Assembly: GCA_002711555.1 (NCBI GenBank)
Contig: PARQ01000002.1
Location: forward strand, 36,210 to 44,196
Source of the DNA: Rhodospirillaceae bacterium
Lineage (GTDB): Bacteria; Pseudomonadota; Alphaproteobacteria; UBA8366
DNA length: 7,987 nt
Reading direction: 5' to 3'
Below the pieces are notes generated by a model. The model made no database searches. It worked only from the letters and a program-made list of their open reading frames with translations, and had not been told where the DNA came from. Both the position numbers and the translations under genes were made by a program. Each line of letters begins with the position of its first letter. Position 1 is the stretch's first letter. This document shows, one piece after another, positions 1-7,547 of the stretch.

Positions 1-513
1 GGGTTTTCATTTGGGGGAATTATGGCCGGCAATACAGCAGTATGGCAGGGCGAACGCGTACACAAATTGCTAATAGTGGGGTCGAATGGTCTTGACTGCA
101 GAAAAGGACCCATTTCCGGTTTACAGGATTGGCGTAAATCAAATACTTCAAAAGAACGACTTGTTTGCCATCAACGTAATCTCGAAATCATTATGTTCGG
201 AAATCCACAAAATGTCGACGATTTGGCAATCTGCATCCAAGATAGGAATACTCGGCGATCCCGAATGAAGTCTCGTCATATTGCGAGCACACCGGCGCTG
301 CTCAATGCGTTGCCGAAGTTGAAGGGCAGTTTATATGGCATCTGGGGCGAAAAGGATGTCTACGCTAGGGATTACATGTATGAACGTCGCAACGTGTTTG
401 AACGGATACAACCTGGTTGTGAATTTGAAGTCATTCCTGAGGCTGGTCATTGGGTGCCTTATGAAGCAGCTGCACAATTTAACTTGCTAGCATTAGAAAT
501 GTTAAGGGATTGA
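1..513 (+). CDS. Alpha/beta-hydrolase, copy 1 of 3 (5' end outside window)
   Basis: This is the C-terminal 170 residues of an alpha/beta-hydrolase whose start lies left of the window. The reading frame is open from base 1 and begins with the nucleophile elbow G-F-S-F-G-G, so the ATG at base 22 is an internal methionine, not a start. Counting from the first visible codon, the likely triad is Ser3, Asp119 (in W-G-E-K-D) and His150 (in G-H-W-V-P-Y-E-A). Ser-to-Asp and Asp-to-His distances are 116 and 31 residues, against 117/31 and 116/31 in the two genes that follow, so the visible part has no frameshift or deletion. The His-Trp pair after the catalytic step is typical of the carbon-carbon bond (meta-cleavage product) hydrolase branch, but ester or amide hydrolysis is equally possible. 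No signal peptide can be judged. It ends TGA, six bases before the next start. Family call is firm; substrate is unknown. Confidence 0.88.
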   Translation, partial: GFSFGGIMAGNTAVWQGERVHKLLIVGSNGLDCRKGPISGLQDWRKSNTSKERLVCHQRNLEIIMFGNPQNVDDLAICIQDRNTRRSRMKSRHIASTPALLNALPKLKGSLYGIWGEKDVYARDYMYERRNVFERIQPGCEFEVIPEAGHWVPYEAAAQFNLLALEMLRD

Positions 514-519
514 GCTTGC

Positions 520-1416
520 ATGCTATTTGAAAAACAACGAGAGGCTCTTAAAGGAGGTGTTCCCCGGCATGGGGAAACGCCGGCAGATTGTGTTGCTCGG
601 TTTGATACTTCAGCAAAGATCTTAAATACCCCTTGCGGTGATGGAAGTATGGTGTGGAGAAAATGGGGTGATGGTGATCCAGTGCTTTTTTTTCATGGCA
701 ATCACGGCTCCTGGACCCACTGGATCCGGAATATCAGTGTTGTAGCTGAAAGATACTCCGTTTTTTGCGCAGATTCTCCGGGGCTTGGAGACTCCTCCCT
801 GCCTCCATCTCCTTACAGCCTGGAATGTATCATAGATGCATTCGAAATTGGGATTAAGGATTTAATTTCCGAAAAAGTACCGATTCATTTTATAGGGTTT
901 TCCTATGGAAGCGCCATTGCTGCTAATACAGCGCTTCGACTCAAAGAGCGTGTGAAATCATTGACGATGTGCGCATCTGCACGATTGACAGCAACTGCAG
1001 ATATTCCGCGCGTCATGAAAAGCTGGCGCCGCGCATCAACAGATGAAGATAGGTGGGAGGCACACAGACACAATCTCGCTGAGATGATGATCGCAAAGCC
1101 AGAGTGTATCGACGATCTAGCTGTTTACCTGCAAAGTCAAAATGCGCCACGTGCACGCATACGTACGAAGGAATTTATTCCCCGCGATAGCTTGATAAAC
1201 GCTCTTATTGGGTTGAGAGGGGTACCTATGCTAAATATCTGGGGAACCGAAGACGGTTTCTTCAGGGCATTTCTTGAAAGCAAAACAGAACTTATTGACG
1301 GAAACAATATCGAGCTTGATGTAAAGACCATAGCCAATGTGTCCCACTGGTCACCCTATGAGGCATACACAACTGTCAATGAATGGTTAATGGAGTGGTT
1401 TCAGGCACATGATTAG
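520..1416 (+). CDS. Alpha/beta-hydrolase, copy 2 of 3
   Basis: A complete 298-residue, probably cytosolic alpha/beta-hydrolase, the usual length for a single-domain member with a lid. In order it shows the oxyanion-hole block H-G-N-H-G-S-W at residues 59-65, a P-G-L-G-D-S-S loop at 87-93, the nucleophile elbow G-F-S-Y-G with Ser128, a helical lid at about 150-230 holding A-H-R-H-N-L (181-186) and N-A-P-R-A-R (208-213), the acid Asp245 in W-G-T-E-D, and His276 in S-H-W-S-P-Y-E-A. All catalytic residues are present, so it should be active. The start at 520 is supported by alignment with copy 3, whose N-terminus is only four residues shorter, and by AAGGGA at 504-509, a modest ribosome site inside the end of copy 1. 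The six-base gap to copy 1 suggests translational coupling. Hand alignment gives about four in ten residues identical to copy 3, and more than half over the N-terminal 120. There is no signal peptide. The reaction is unknown; a C-C or ester hydrolase is the best guess. Confidence 0.9.
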   Translation: MLFEKQREALKGGVPRHGETPADCVARFDTSAKILNTPCGDGSMVWRKWGDGDPVLFFHGNHGSWTHWIRNISVVAERYSVFCADSPGLGDSSLPPSPYSLECIIDAFEIGIKDLISEKVPIHFIGFSYGSAIAANTALRLKERVKSLTMCASARLTATADIPRVMKSWRRASTDEDRWEAHRHNLAEMMIAKPECIDDLAVYLQSQNAPRARIRTKEFIPRDSLINALIGLRGVPMLNIWGTEDGFFRAFLESKTELIDGNNIELDVKTIANVSHWSPYEAYTTVNEWLMEWFQAHD

Positions 1417-1430
1417 ATTTAGTAATACCA

Positions 1431-2312
1431 ATGGAAAATGATGTTCTGAGTGGCGGCTTTCCGCGCATCGATGAAACACCAGAGGAGTGTGTGGCTCGTT
1501 TTGAGAATGCGGCCGAGATTGCTTATACACCATGTGGCGATGGCCATGTGATATGGCATATTTGGGGAGATGGTGATCCTTTACTGCTATTGCATGGCAA
1601 TCATGGAAGCTGGACTCACTGGATCAAAAATATACCATTTCTCTCCGAAAAATATCGGATCCTTGTTCCGGATGCCCCTGGGTTGGGGGACTCCTCGGTA
1701 CCGCCGGAACCGCATTCCATGGATGGGATAGCTTCTATTATGAACTCAGGCCTGGATCACTTAATAGGGCCCAAAACGCGATGTCATATGGCGGGTTTCT
1801 CCTATGGCAGTACATTGGGTGGTTACATGGCAATAGGCTTGGGTGCTCGTCTGAAGACATTTGCCATGATAGGTGCGGCTCGATTGACTGGCCAACGCAC
1901 TATGGTGGAAGGTTTAATCAACTGGAAACGCTTGGAAGATCCGGAAGAGATCATTGAGGCGCATCGACACAACCTAGGTCGAGTTATGTTTAGCGGGCCG
2001 AGAGTAGTTGACGACCTTGCTCTTTATACTCAGGCTAAAAATGCGCCGCGAGCCAGAGTGAAAGCCCACCATTTTGCTCGTCGTCTAACCCTGCCAGATG
2101 CGTTGGTTGAATCGGCGGCACAAATTTGTACTTATTGGGGCACAGCAGACCAGTATTACCCCCATTATATCCAATCATACGACGAACAAATTACTGCCCG
2201 AGGTCTTAAAATAAAAACTGAAATCATTGAGGGTGCTGGTCATTGGGCAATTTATGAGGCATCAAACAAAATGAACGAAAAAATGCTCAAATTCATGACA
2301 TCACATGATTAA
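1431..2312 (+). CDS. Alpha/beta-hydrolase, copy 3 of 3
   Basis: A complete 293-residue paralogue of the two preceding genes. It carries the same blocks: E-C-V-A-R-F at 19-24, T-P-C-G-D-G at 33-38, W-G-D-G-D-P at 45-50, H-G-N-H-G-S-W at 55-61, nucleophile Ser124 in G-F-S-Y-G, E-A-H-R-H-N-L at 176-182, N-A-P-R-A-R at 204-209, Asp240 in W-G-T-A-D, and His271 in G-H-W-A-I-Y-E-A. The triad is intact. It ends in Ser-His-Asp, like the Ala-His-Asp end of copy 2. No clear ribosome site precedes the ATG; the 14 bases after the copy 2 stop read as A/T-rich spacer, so translation probably depends on ribosomes finishing copy 2. No signal peptide is visible. The lid region and the residues after Asp240 differ most from copy 2, which suggests a changed substrate rather than a redundant copy. 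The family is certain; the substrate is not recognisable. Confidence 0.9.
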   Translation: MENDVLSGGFPRIDETPEECVARFENAAEIAYTPCGDGHVIWHIWGDGDPLLLLHGNHGSWTHWIKNIPFLSEKYRILVPDAPGLGDSSVPPEPHSMDGIASIMNSGLDHLIGPKTRCHMAGFSYGSTLGGYMAIGLGARLKTFAMIGAARLTGQRTMVEGLINWKRLEDPEEIIEAHRHNLGRVMFSGPRVVDDLALYTQAKNAPRARVKAHHFARRLTLPDALVESAAQICTYWGTADQYYPHYIQSYDEQITARGLKIKTEIIEGAGHWAIYEASNKMNEKMLKFMTSHD

Positions 2313-2340
2313 AGCTGTTTTCAAACTATTGTTGTAGCGC

Positions 2341-5300
2341 ATGTATTTCGACTCCAGATTATGGCCATATACTAAAGGCGTGCGCTTACGCATTTTAGCC
2401 GCAGTCCTTGTTGGATTGCTAGCAGCCTCATTCGGTGTGGGGCGTTTGGCTTTGCTTGGCTGGTTGTTGGGGCAGGTCTGGGAGGGCACACCACTAACTC
2501 AATTGTTGCTGCCCATATCAATTATTGCGGTCGTGATGTTATGCCGAGGTTGGCTTGAATATTGGCGCAACATGATCGCGCACAAGACAGCAGCGAAGGT
2601 TCAGGTGCATATTCGCAAAATATTGTACAAACAGGTAGTCGCACTCGGACCATCTTATTTTGGGAACGAAAGAACAGGTTCAGTAATAGCTGCCATGATT
2701 GACGGCGTTGAGCAGTTAGAAATTTATTTTGGCCAATACATACCACAGCTTTGCATCGCCACTATAACGCCGCTCGGAATTTTCGTGGGTGTTGCATTTC
2801 TGGATACTCCCGTCGCGTTAGTAATGCTTGGGGCAGCTTTAGTTACACTGGTTGGGCCGCAGATTTTTCATAAAATGGAAGCGGGAAATTCGCGGCAACG
2901 CTCAATTGCGTTCAAAGCCTTTGCTGCAGAATTTCTGGACGCGGTTCAGGGGCTTGGAACACTGAAGGCATTTGGTCAAGCTAAGAGACGTGCATCATAT
3001 CTAGCGCTGAAGGCTAAGGCATTACTGCGTTCAACCATGTGGGTCCTCGCTACGAATCAGATTGCGCGTGGTTTAACAGATGCTGGTATTGCCGTAGGTG
3101 TTGCGGCGACCCTAACATTAGGAGCCTACCGGTTGGTTGAAGGAGAAATTTCGCTTACTGCTTTATTGATTATCCTCATGATGGGTACCGAGGCTTACCG
3201 TCCGCTTCGCGATATGCGGTCATTACTTCACGCTGGCATGACCGGAAGGTCGGCAGCAGATATGATGCTGGGGCTCTTAGGTTCGAAACCCGGAATTCAA
3301 GAATGCGTCGACGCTCAACCAACTCCCAATTTATCGCCAACAATTTCATTCAAAAACGTTAATTTTTCTTACCCCAATTCTCGACGCAAGGCACATAGAG
3401 GGTTGAGTTTTGAAGTAGCTCGAGGGGAGAGGATCGGCATAGTAGGACCATCTGGTTGTGGTAAGTCGACGATTGTCAAGTTGTTACTCCGACAATATGA
3501 TCCGAGTGCGGGTGAGATTCTACTTGGTGGAACTGAGTTATGTGATTTGCGATTGGAGGATCTCCGCAAACAAATGGCAGTCGTAAATCAAGACACCTAT
3601 CTTTTCCATGGAACAGTCGAAGATAATATCCGCCTAGGGAAGCCAGACGCCACAGAAGATGAAGTAAAAGCCGCGGCAATTTCGGCTAATGCACACGAGT
3701 TTATCAAACAATTACCACAGATGTATGAAACTACCATCGGCGAACGTGGCATTAGACTTTCGGGCGGCCAGCGTCAGCGTATCGCTATCGCAAGAGCCTT
3801 GTTGCGCGATGCGCCGATATTAGTGCTTGATGAAGCCTTGTCGTCCGTAGATGCTGAAAATGAGGCGATTATTCAAGAAGCGCTTGACCGATTGATGCAA
3901 GGCCGAACGGTGTTAATTTTTGCTCACCGCCTTTCTAGTGTTATAGGTGCTAACAGAATATTGGTCTTAGAAAATGGAAAAGTTTGTGAGCAAGGAGATC
4001 ATGAGGAGTTGCTTGCTGCTGGCGGAATTTATCACAAATTAATGGCTGTACAGGCAGCTCAAGTAGGGGAATATCAGGTTCCATATTTCGGCACAGACGA
4101 CACCACACCTAACCAAACGATGAAAACGAATGACTTTGGTTGTCTTGCTGAGGCTGAAGCACAAAGTGAGCCCACTGATGCTATACTCAGAGCAAATGGA
4201 ATGGGCTGGTTAGATGTATTCCGTGAATTATTGAGTTTCGCGGGACCTTGGCGTATTCAATTGTTGGCAACGTTCATACTAGGTGTGGCGCGAGTTTGCG
4301 CATTTATTGGTGTGGGCGTGATGGGTGCGTTAGCAGTAAGTGCAATTAAGCTAAACGGACCATTCGAGGTGTATCTAATATGGCTCGGTATTCTCGCTCC
4401 CATGGCAGGTGTCCTCCATTGGCTCGAAAGCTGGCTTGCCCACGATTTTGCTTATCGGATGCTTGCAGAGATGCGGATCCAATTGTTTGAAAAACTTGAG
4501 GCTTTAGCACCATCTTATTTGCTTAGAAGACGTACTGGTGACCTTGTAAGCATGGCGACACAGGATGTCGAGACAATCGAGTATTTTTTTGCACACACTA
4601 TTGCACCGGCATTTGTAGCGGTTTTGGTTCCATTTGTTGTTTTTACAGTATTGATAGTAGAAGGGTGGCAACTTGCATTAGCGCTTGCTCCGTTCCTAGC
4701 GTGGGTTGCTTTAAGTCCCTTTCTTATGCGTAAGCGTATTGACCGGTTGGCATCGCGTGCGCGGGAAGTACTAGGGAACTTAAATGCTCATGCTGTAGAT
4801 ACGGTCCAGGGGCTAGCAGAAATTACAGCATTTCAGGCGGAACGACGACGTGAGATTGAGTTTATTCAGAAGGTGCGGGAACACCATCAAGTTCGTCTTC
4901 CTTTCTTCTCAGATATGACTGCACAGGCGGCCATGTTAGAAACCGCTATCGGCCTCGGTGGTCTTGCCGTCATCACAACTGGTGCTCACCTTGTCACAGT
5001 TGGGTCATTTGAACCTGCTAATTTACCCCTTTTGACCATTCTTGCGATGGCTGCGTTTTTACCGATTTCAGAAATTGCCCATATTGGTCGACACCTTGCT
5101 GACACACTCGGATCGACACGCAGGGTTTACGCAGTTCATGGCGAGCCGGTTGATGTAACGGATGGGCCGGGCGTAACAATGCCAACAAATGTGGGCGGGG
5201 CAGAGCTGGCTCTAGAAAAAGTATCGTTTCGTTATTTTGGGCGCAAGCAGGATGCTCTGCATGATATTAAATTCACCATTCCTGCCGGTAAGACTGTGGC

Positions 5301-5946
5301 ACTAGTGGGTCCATCGGGTTCAGGCAAAAGTACCACTGCACACCTCTTGATGCGATTTTGGGACCCAAATAATGGCCGGGTGACGATGGATGGCTTTGAT
5401 CTTCGCGAATTTGCGCTTGATGACCTACGTCGGCAAATAGCACTCGTCGCTCAGGATACCTATCTTTTCAACGACACCTTGAAGAACAATATATTAATGG
5501 CCAAGCCAGACGCTAGTGATGCTGAGGTTAATAAGGCGGTACAAAGAGCTGCGCTTGGAGATTTCGTTTCAACCGTGCCAGGTGGATTGGATTCCCCTGT
5601 TGGTGAGCGTGGCATGCATCTTTCTGGAGGGCAGCGTCAACGAGTTGCGATTGCGCGTGCATTCCTCAAAGACGCACCTGTGCTTATTTTGGACGAGGCA
5701 ACCAGTCATCTCGACGCTGTAAGTGAGGCATCTGTGCGAGACGCCTTGAAAGAATTAATGGCAAATCGCACCACGCTCGTTATCGCGCATCGACTATCGA
5801 CAATTCGTGAAGCGGATTTAATAATAACGCTTGAAAACGGTTCTATTTCCGAGGTTGGGTCGCATGACGAATTGCTTTCAAATAAGGGATTATATGCGAA
5901 ATTAGTTTCGCGTCAGATGGTTGGGCCGGCACAGAGCATTGCTTAG
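2341..5946 (+). CDS. Fused CydDC-like ABC exporter (TMD-NBD-TMD-NBD)
   Basis: A 1201-residue inner-membrane ABC exporter carrying two complete half-transporters on one chain. Half 1 has about six membrane helices within residues 17-285, then an ATPase with Walker A 369-377 (Lys375), Q-loop Gln417, signature L-S-G-G-Q 473-477, Walker B Asp497-Glu498 and switch His529. A hydrophilic linker spans about 576-620. Half 2 has helices within about 640-912, then Walker A 990-998 (Lys996), Gln1038, signature 1094-1098, Asp1118-Glu1119 and His1150. Both ATP sites look catalytically complete. The stretch Y-F-G-Q-Y-I-P-Q near 129-136 and E-F-L-D-A-V-Q-G-L-G-T-L-K at 197-209 resemble CydD; R-R-T-G-D-L-V near 730-736 and D-V-E-T-I-E at 742-747 resemble CydC. 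CydDC is known for thiol and haem-related export linked to cytochrome bd assembly, normally as two proteins. No cydAB is visible here, so the cargo is uncertain; lipid or drug export remains possible. The start is the first ATG after an in-frame TAG at 2335-2337, and it lacks a clear ribosome site. Confidence 0.9.
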   Translation: MYFDSRLWPYTKGVRLRILAAVLVGLLAASFGVGRLALLGWLLGQVWEGTPLTQLLLPISIIAVVMLCRGWLEYWRNMIAHKTAAKVQVHIRKILYKQVVALGPSYFGNERTGSVIAAMIDGVEQLEIYFGQYIPQLCIATITPLGIFVGVAFLDTPVALVMLGAALVTLVGPQIFHKMEAGNSRQRSIAFKAFAAEFLDAVQGLGTLKAFGQAKRRASYLALKAKALLRSTMWVLATNQIARGLTDAGIAVGVAATLTLGAYRLVEGEISLTALLIILMMGTEAYRPLRDMRSLLHAGMTGRSAADMMLGLLGSKPGIQECVDAQPTPNLSPTISFKNVNFSYPNSRRKAHRGLSFEVARGERIGIVGPSGCGKSTIVKLLLRQYDPSAGEILLGGTELCDLRLEDLRKQMAVVNQDTYLFHGTVEDNIRLGKPDATEDEVKAAAISANAHEFIKQLPQMYETTIGERGIRLSGGQRQRIAIARALLRDAPILVLDEALSSVDAENEAIIQEALDRLMQGRTVLIFAHRLSSVIGANRILVLENGKVCEQGDHEELLAAGGIYHKLMAVQAAQVGEYQVPYFGTDDTTPNQTMKTNDFGCLAEAEAQSEPTDAILRANGMGWLDVFRELLSFAGPWRIQLLATFILGVARVCAFIGVGVMGALAVSAIKLNGPFEVYLIWLGILAPMAGVLHWLESWLAHDFAYRMLAEMRIQLFEKLEALAPSYLLRRRTGDLVSMATQDVETIEYFFAHTIAPAFVAVLVPFVVFTVLIVEGWQLALALAPFLAWVALSPFLMRKRIDRLASRAREVLGNLNAHAVDTVQGLAEITAFQAERRREIEFIQKVREHHQVRLPFFSDMTAQAAMLETAIGLGGLAVITTGAHLVTVGSFEPANLPLLTILAMAAFLPISEIAHIGRHLADTLGSTRRVYAVHGEPVDVTDGPGVTMPTNVGGAELALEKVSFRYFGRKQDALHDIKFTIPAGKTVALVGPSGSGKSTTAHLLMRFWDPNNGRVTMDGFDLREFALDDLRRQIALVAQDTYLFNDTLKNNILMAKPDASDAEVNKAVQRAALGDFVSTVPGGLDSPVGERGMHLSGGQRQRVAIARAFLKDAPVLILDEATSHLDAVSEASVRDALKELMANRTTLVIAHRLSTIREADLIITLENGSISEVGSHDELLSNKGLYAKLVSRQMVGPAQSIA

Positions 5947-6031
5947 AAAAACCGCAGTAACTTGCGCTGGGGGCCAATACCGGGTGTAATTGGTGTGTAG
6001 AAAAGGTAGAAGCAGAATATAGGAGGTACTG
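5947..6031 (+). other. Longest intergenic gap (85 bases); possible operon junction
   Basis: This is the only gap in the window longer than 30 bases. It contains a weak inverted repeat, CCAAT at 5974-5978 and ATTGG at 5989-5993, with a ten-base loop, and a four-base CGCA/TGCG pair at 5953-5956 and 5963-5966. Neither is followed by a T-run, so neither qualifies as an intrinsic terminator. I see no convincing -35/-10 pair. The end of the gap holds the ribosome site of the aldehyde dehydrogenase. A promoter or a processing site here is possible but not demonstrable from sequence. Confidence 0.4.
6021..6027 (+). promoter_or_regulatory. Strong ribosome binding site of the aldehyde dehydrogenase
   Basis: AGGAGGT is a near-perfect Shine-Dalgarno sequence, four bases before the ATG at 6032, and it fixes that start. 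It contrasts with the weak or missing sites before the genes at 1431 and 2341. Confidence 0.85.
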
Positions 6032-7519
6032 ATGGCAGCTCTGAAGCGCTATCAGCATTACATAAATGGTGAGTGGGTAGACCCATCCAACGATGATTGG
6101 ATAGAAAGTTACAACCCTTATTCGGGAAAACCGTGGGCCGAAGTTCCTCGCGGAGATGCTGCGGATGCTGATCGTGCTGTTTCGGCTGCATTCAAAGCTT
6201 ATACATCTGGTGTTTGGCCTAATTTGGGAGCTACAGAGCGCGGTACCTTGATGCGTAAGTTGGGGGACCTCATTGCTGCCAATTCCCAAAAGCTTGCAGC
6301 CATTGAAGTCCAAGACAATGGCAAGCTCATGGCAGAAATGGGTGCACAGCTAGGCTATATTCCCCAATGGTATTATTATTTTGGTGGATTAGCTGACAAG
6401 ATTGAGGGATCAGTCTTGCCGATTGATAAGCCCGACACATTCAATTTTACTGTTCATGAGCCACTAGGGGTGTGCGTTGCAATAACGCCTTGGAATTCTC
6501 CGTTATTGATTACTGCTTGGAAACTTGCTCCAGCTTTGGCAGCCGGCAATACGGTAGTGATAAAGCCATCAGAATACACTTCTGCATCTACTTTTGAGTT
6601 TGTAAAATTAGTTGAGGAGGCAGGCATTCCACCGGGTGTCATAAATGTTGTTTCCGGCTATGGTAAAGAAATAGGTGAGGCACTTGTGGCGCATGAAAAA
6701 GTTGCAAAGGTTTCTTTTACCGGCGGCACGGTTAGTGGAACTCGGGTTTACGAAAATGCTGCCAGCGGTCTTAAAAAGGTTAGTCTTGAGCTTGGGGGTA
6801 AGTCACCGAACATTGTGTTTGATGATTGCGAGATCGAGAATGCAGTTAAAGGTGTGATATCGGGCATATTTGCGGCTACTGGGCAAACATGCATAGCTGG
6901 ATCTCGCCTCTTGGTTCAAGAAAGTATTCATGATGAGTTTGTGGATAGGCTAATTACATTAGCTAAAACCGCGAAAATGGGCGATCCTATGTCAATAGAA
7001 ACACAGGTTGGCCCCGTGACGACACCGCCGCAATTTCAGAAAATTCTTGGTTACTTTGATATAGCGAAAGAAGATGGAGCAGAATGTGTGCTGGGTGGTA
7101 GCAAATCCGACGACCCATCCCTTGAGCATGGTTGGTTTGTCCAGCCGACAATTTACACGGGTGTAAAAAACTCAATGCGCATTGCTCAGGAAGAAATATT
7201 TGGACCGGTATTGTCAGTAATTCCATTTAAAGATGACGACCACGCGGTCGAAATTGCTAATGATGTCGTTTATGGTCTTGCTTCAGGTGTATGGACACAG
7301 AGTATTCGTCGCGCCCTTGAAATTTCTAAACGTATTCAAGCAGGCACAGTTTGGGTCAATACTTATCGAGCAGTCAGTTTTGTCTCGCCCTTTGGGGGGT
7401 TTAAACGTTCAGGATTAGGTAAAGAAAGTGGCCAGCAAGCGATACGCGAGTACATGCAAACAAAAAGTATCTGGATAAGCACAGCAGAAGAGGTGCCGAA
7501 TCCATTCATCATTCGATAA
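6032..7519 (+). CDS. NAD-type aldehyde dehydrogenase
   Basis: A complete 495-residue, soluble member of the aldehyde dehydrogenase superfamily, at the usual length of about 480-500. It oxidises an aldehyde to a carboxylic acid. Visible landmarks are the substrate-stabilising Asn155 in T-P-W-N-S-P, the cofactor lysine Lys178 in I-K-P-S-E, the general base Glu253 in L-E-L-G-G-K-S-P, the catalytic Cys287 in G-Q-T-C-I-A-G, and E-E-I-F-G-P at 387-392. Glu181, three residues after Lys178, occupies the position that in the family usually binds the adenine ribose hydroxyls and favours NAD over NADP. The cofactor loop reads F-T-G-G-T at 229-233, where many relatives have F-T-G-S-T; this is a common tolerated variant. 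It lies in line with the MmgE/PrpD gene, 28 bases away, so the two are very likely co-transcribed. The substrate is unknown; no motif marks it as a betaine, succinate-semialdehyde or methylmalonate-semialdehyde enzyme. Confidence 0.95.
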   Translation: MAALKRYQHYINGEWVDPSNDDWIESYNPYSGKPWAEVPRGDAADADRAVSAAFKAYTSGVWPNLGATERGTLMRKLGDLIAANSQKLAAIEVQDNGKLMAEMGAQLGYIPQWYYYFGGLADKIEGSVLPIDKPDTFNFTVHEPLGVCVAITPWNSPLLITAWKLAPALAAGNTVVIKPSEYTSASTFEFVKLVEEAGIPPGVINVVSGYGKEIGEALVAHEKVAKVSFTGGTVSGTRVYENAASGLKKVSLELGGKSPNIVFDDCEIENAVKGVISGIFAATGQTCIAGSRLLVQESIHDEFVDRLITLAKTAKMGDPMSIETQVGPVTTPPQFQKILGYFDIAKEDGAECVLGGSKSDDPSLEHGWFVQPTIYTGVKNSMRIAQEEIFGPVLSVIPFKDDDHAVEIANDVVYGLASGVWTQSIRRALEISKRIQAGTVWVNTYRAVSFVSPFGGFKRSGLGKESGQQAIREYMQTKSIWISTAEEVPNPFIIR

Positions 7520-7532
7520 TAGTTTTCTTAAC

Positions 7533-7539
7533 GGGAGGA
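7533..7539 (+). promoter_or_regulatory. Ribosome binding site of the MmgE/PrpD gene
   Basis: GGGAGGA lies eight bases before the ATG at 7548, a textbook distance. It fixes the start of the last gene, which otherwise could only be inferred because the gene is cut by the window edge. Confidence 0.85.
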
Positions 7540-7547
7540 ATTAACGT

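Noticed and set aside
1..270. A frameshift or decay in hydrolase copy 1, since its first part looks less similar and a second frame is open at 86-268.
   Set aside because: In frame 1 the nucleophile-to-lid-histidine distance is 54 residues in all three copies with no gap needed, so the single frame is intact.
22..513. A 163-residue small protein starting at the ATG at base 22.
   Set aside because: The frame is open to base 1 and the upstream codons encode the nucleophile elbow G-F-S-F-G-G, matching the two paralogues; the ATG is internal to a larger gene cut by the window.
3595..5513. Repeated short DNA words, such as a 12-base identity at 3595-3606 and 5458-5469 and an 11-base one at 3640-3650 and 5503-5513.
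   Set aside because: They fall at equivalent places in the two ATPase domains (the Q-loop region and the K-P-D-A stretch) and reflect domain homology, not a mobile or regulatory repeat.
5953..5993. An intrinsic terminator after the exporter gene.
   Set aside because: The candidate stems are only four or five base pairs, loops are long, and no T-run follows.
5997..6014. A nine-base near-repeat built on GTAGAA.
   Set aside because: Two imperfect units in a purine-rich leader are expected by chance and show no further structure.
5843..6313. A 156-codon antisense open frame spanning the exporter end, the gap and the aldehyde dehydrogenase start.
   Set aside because: It overlaps two firmly identified genes on the opposite strand, shows no recognisable domain, and has no good ribosome site; it is a shadow frame.
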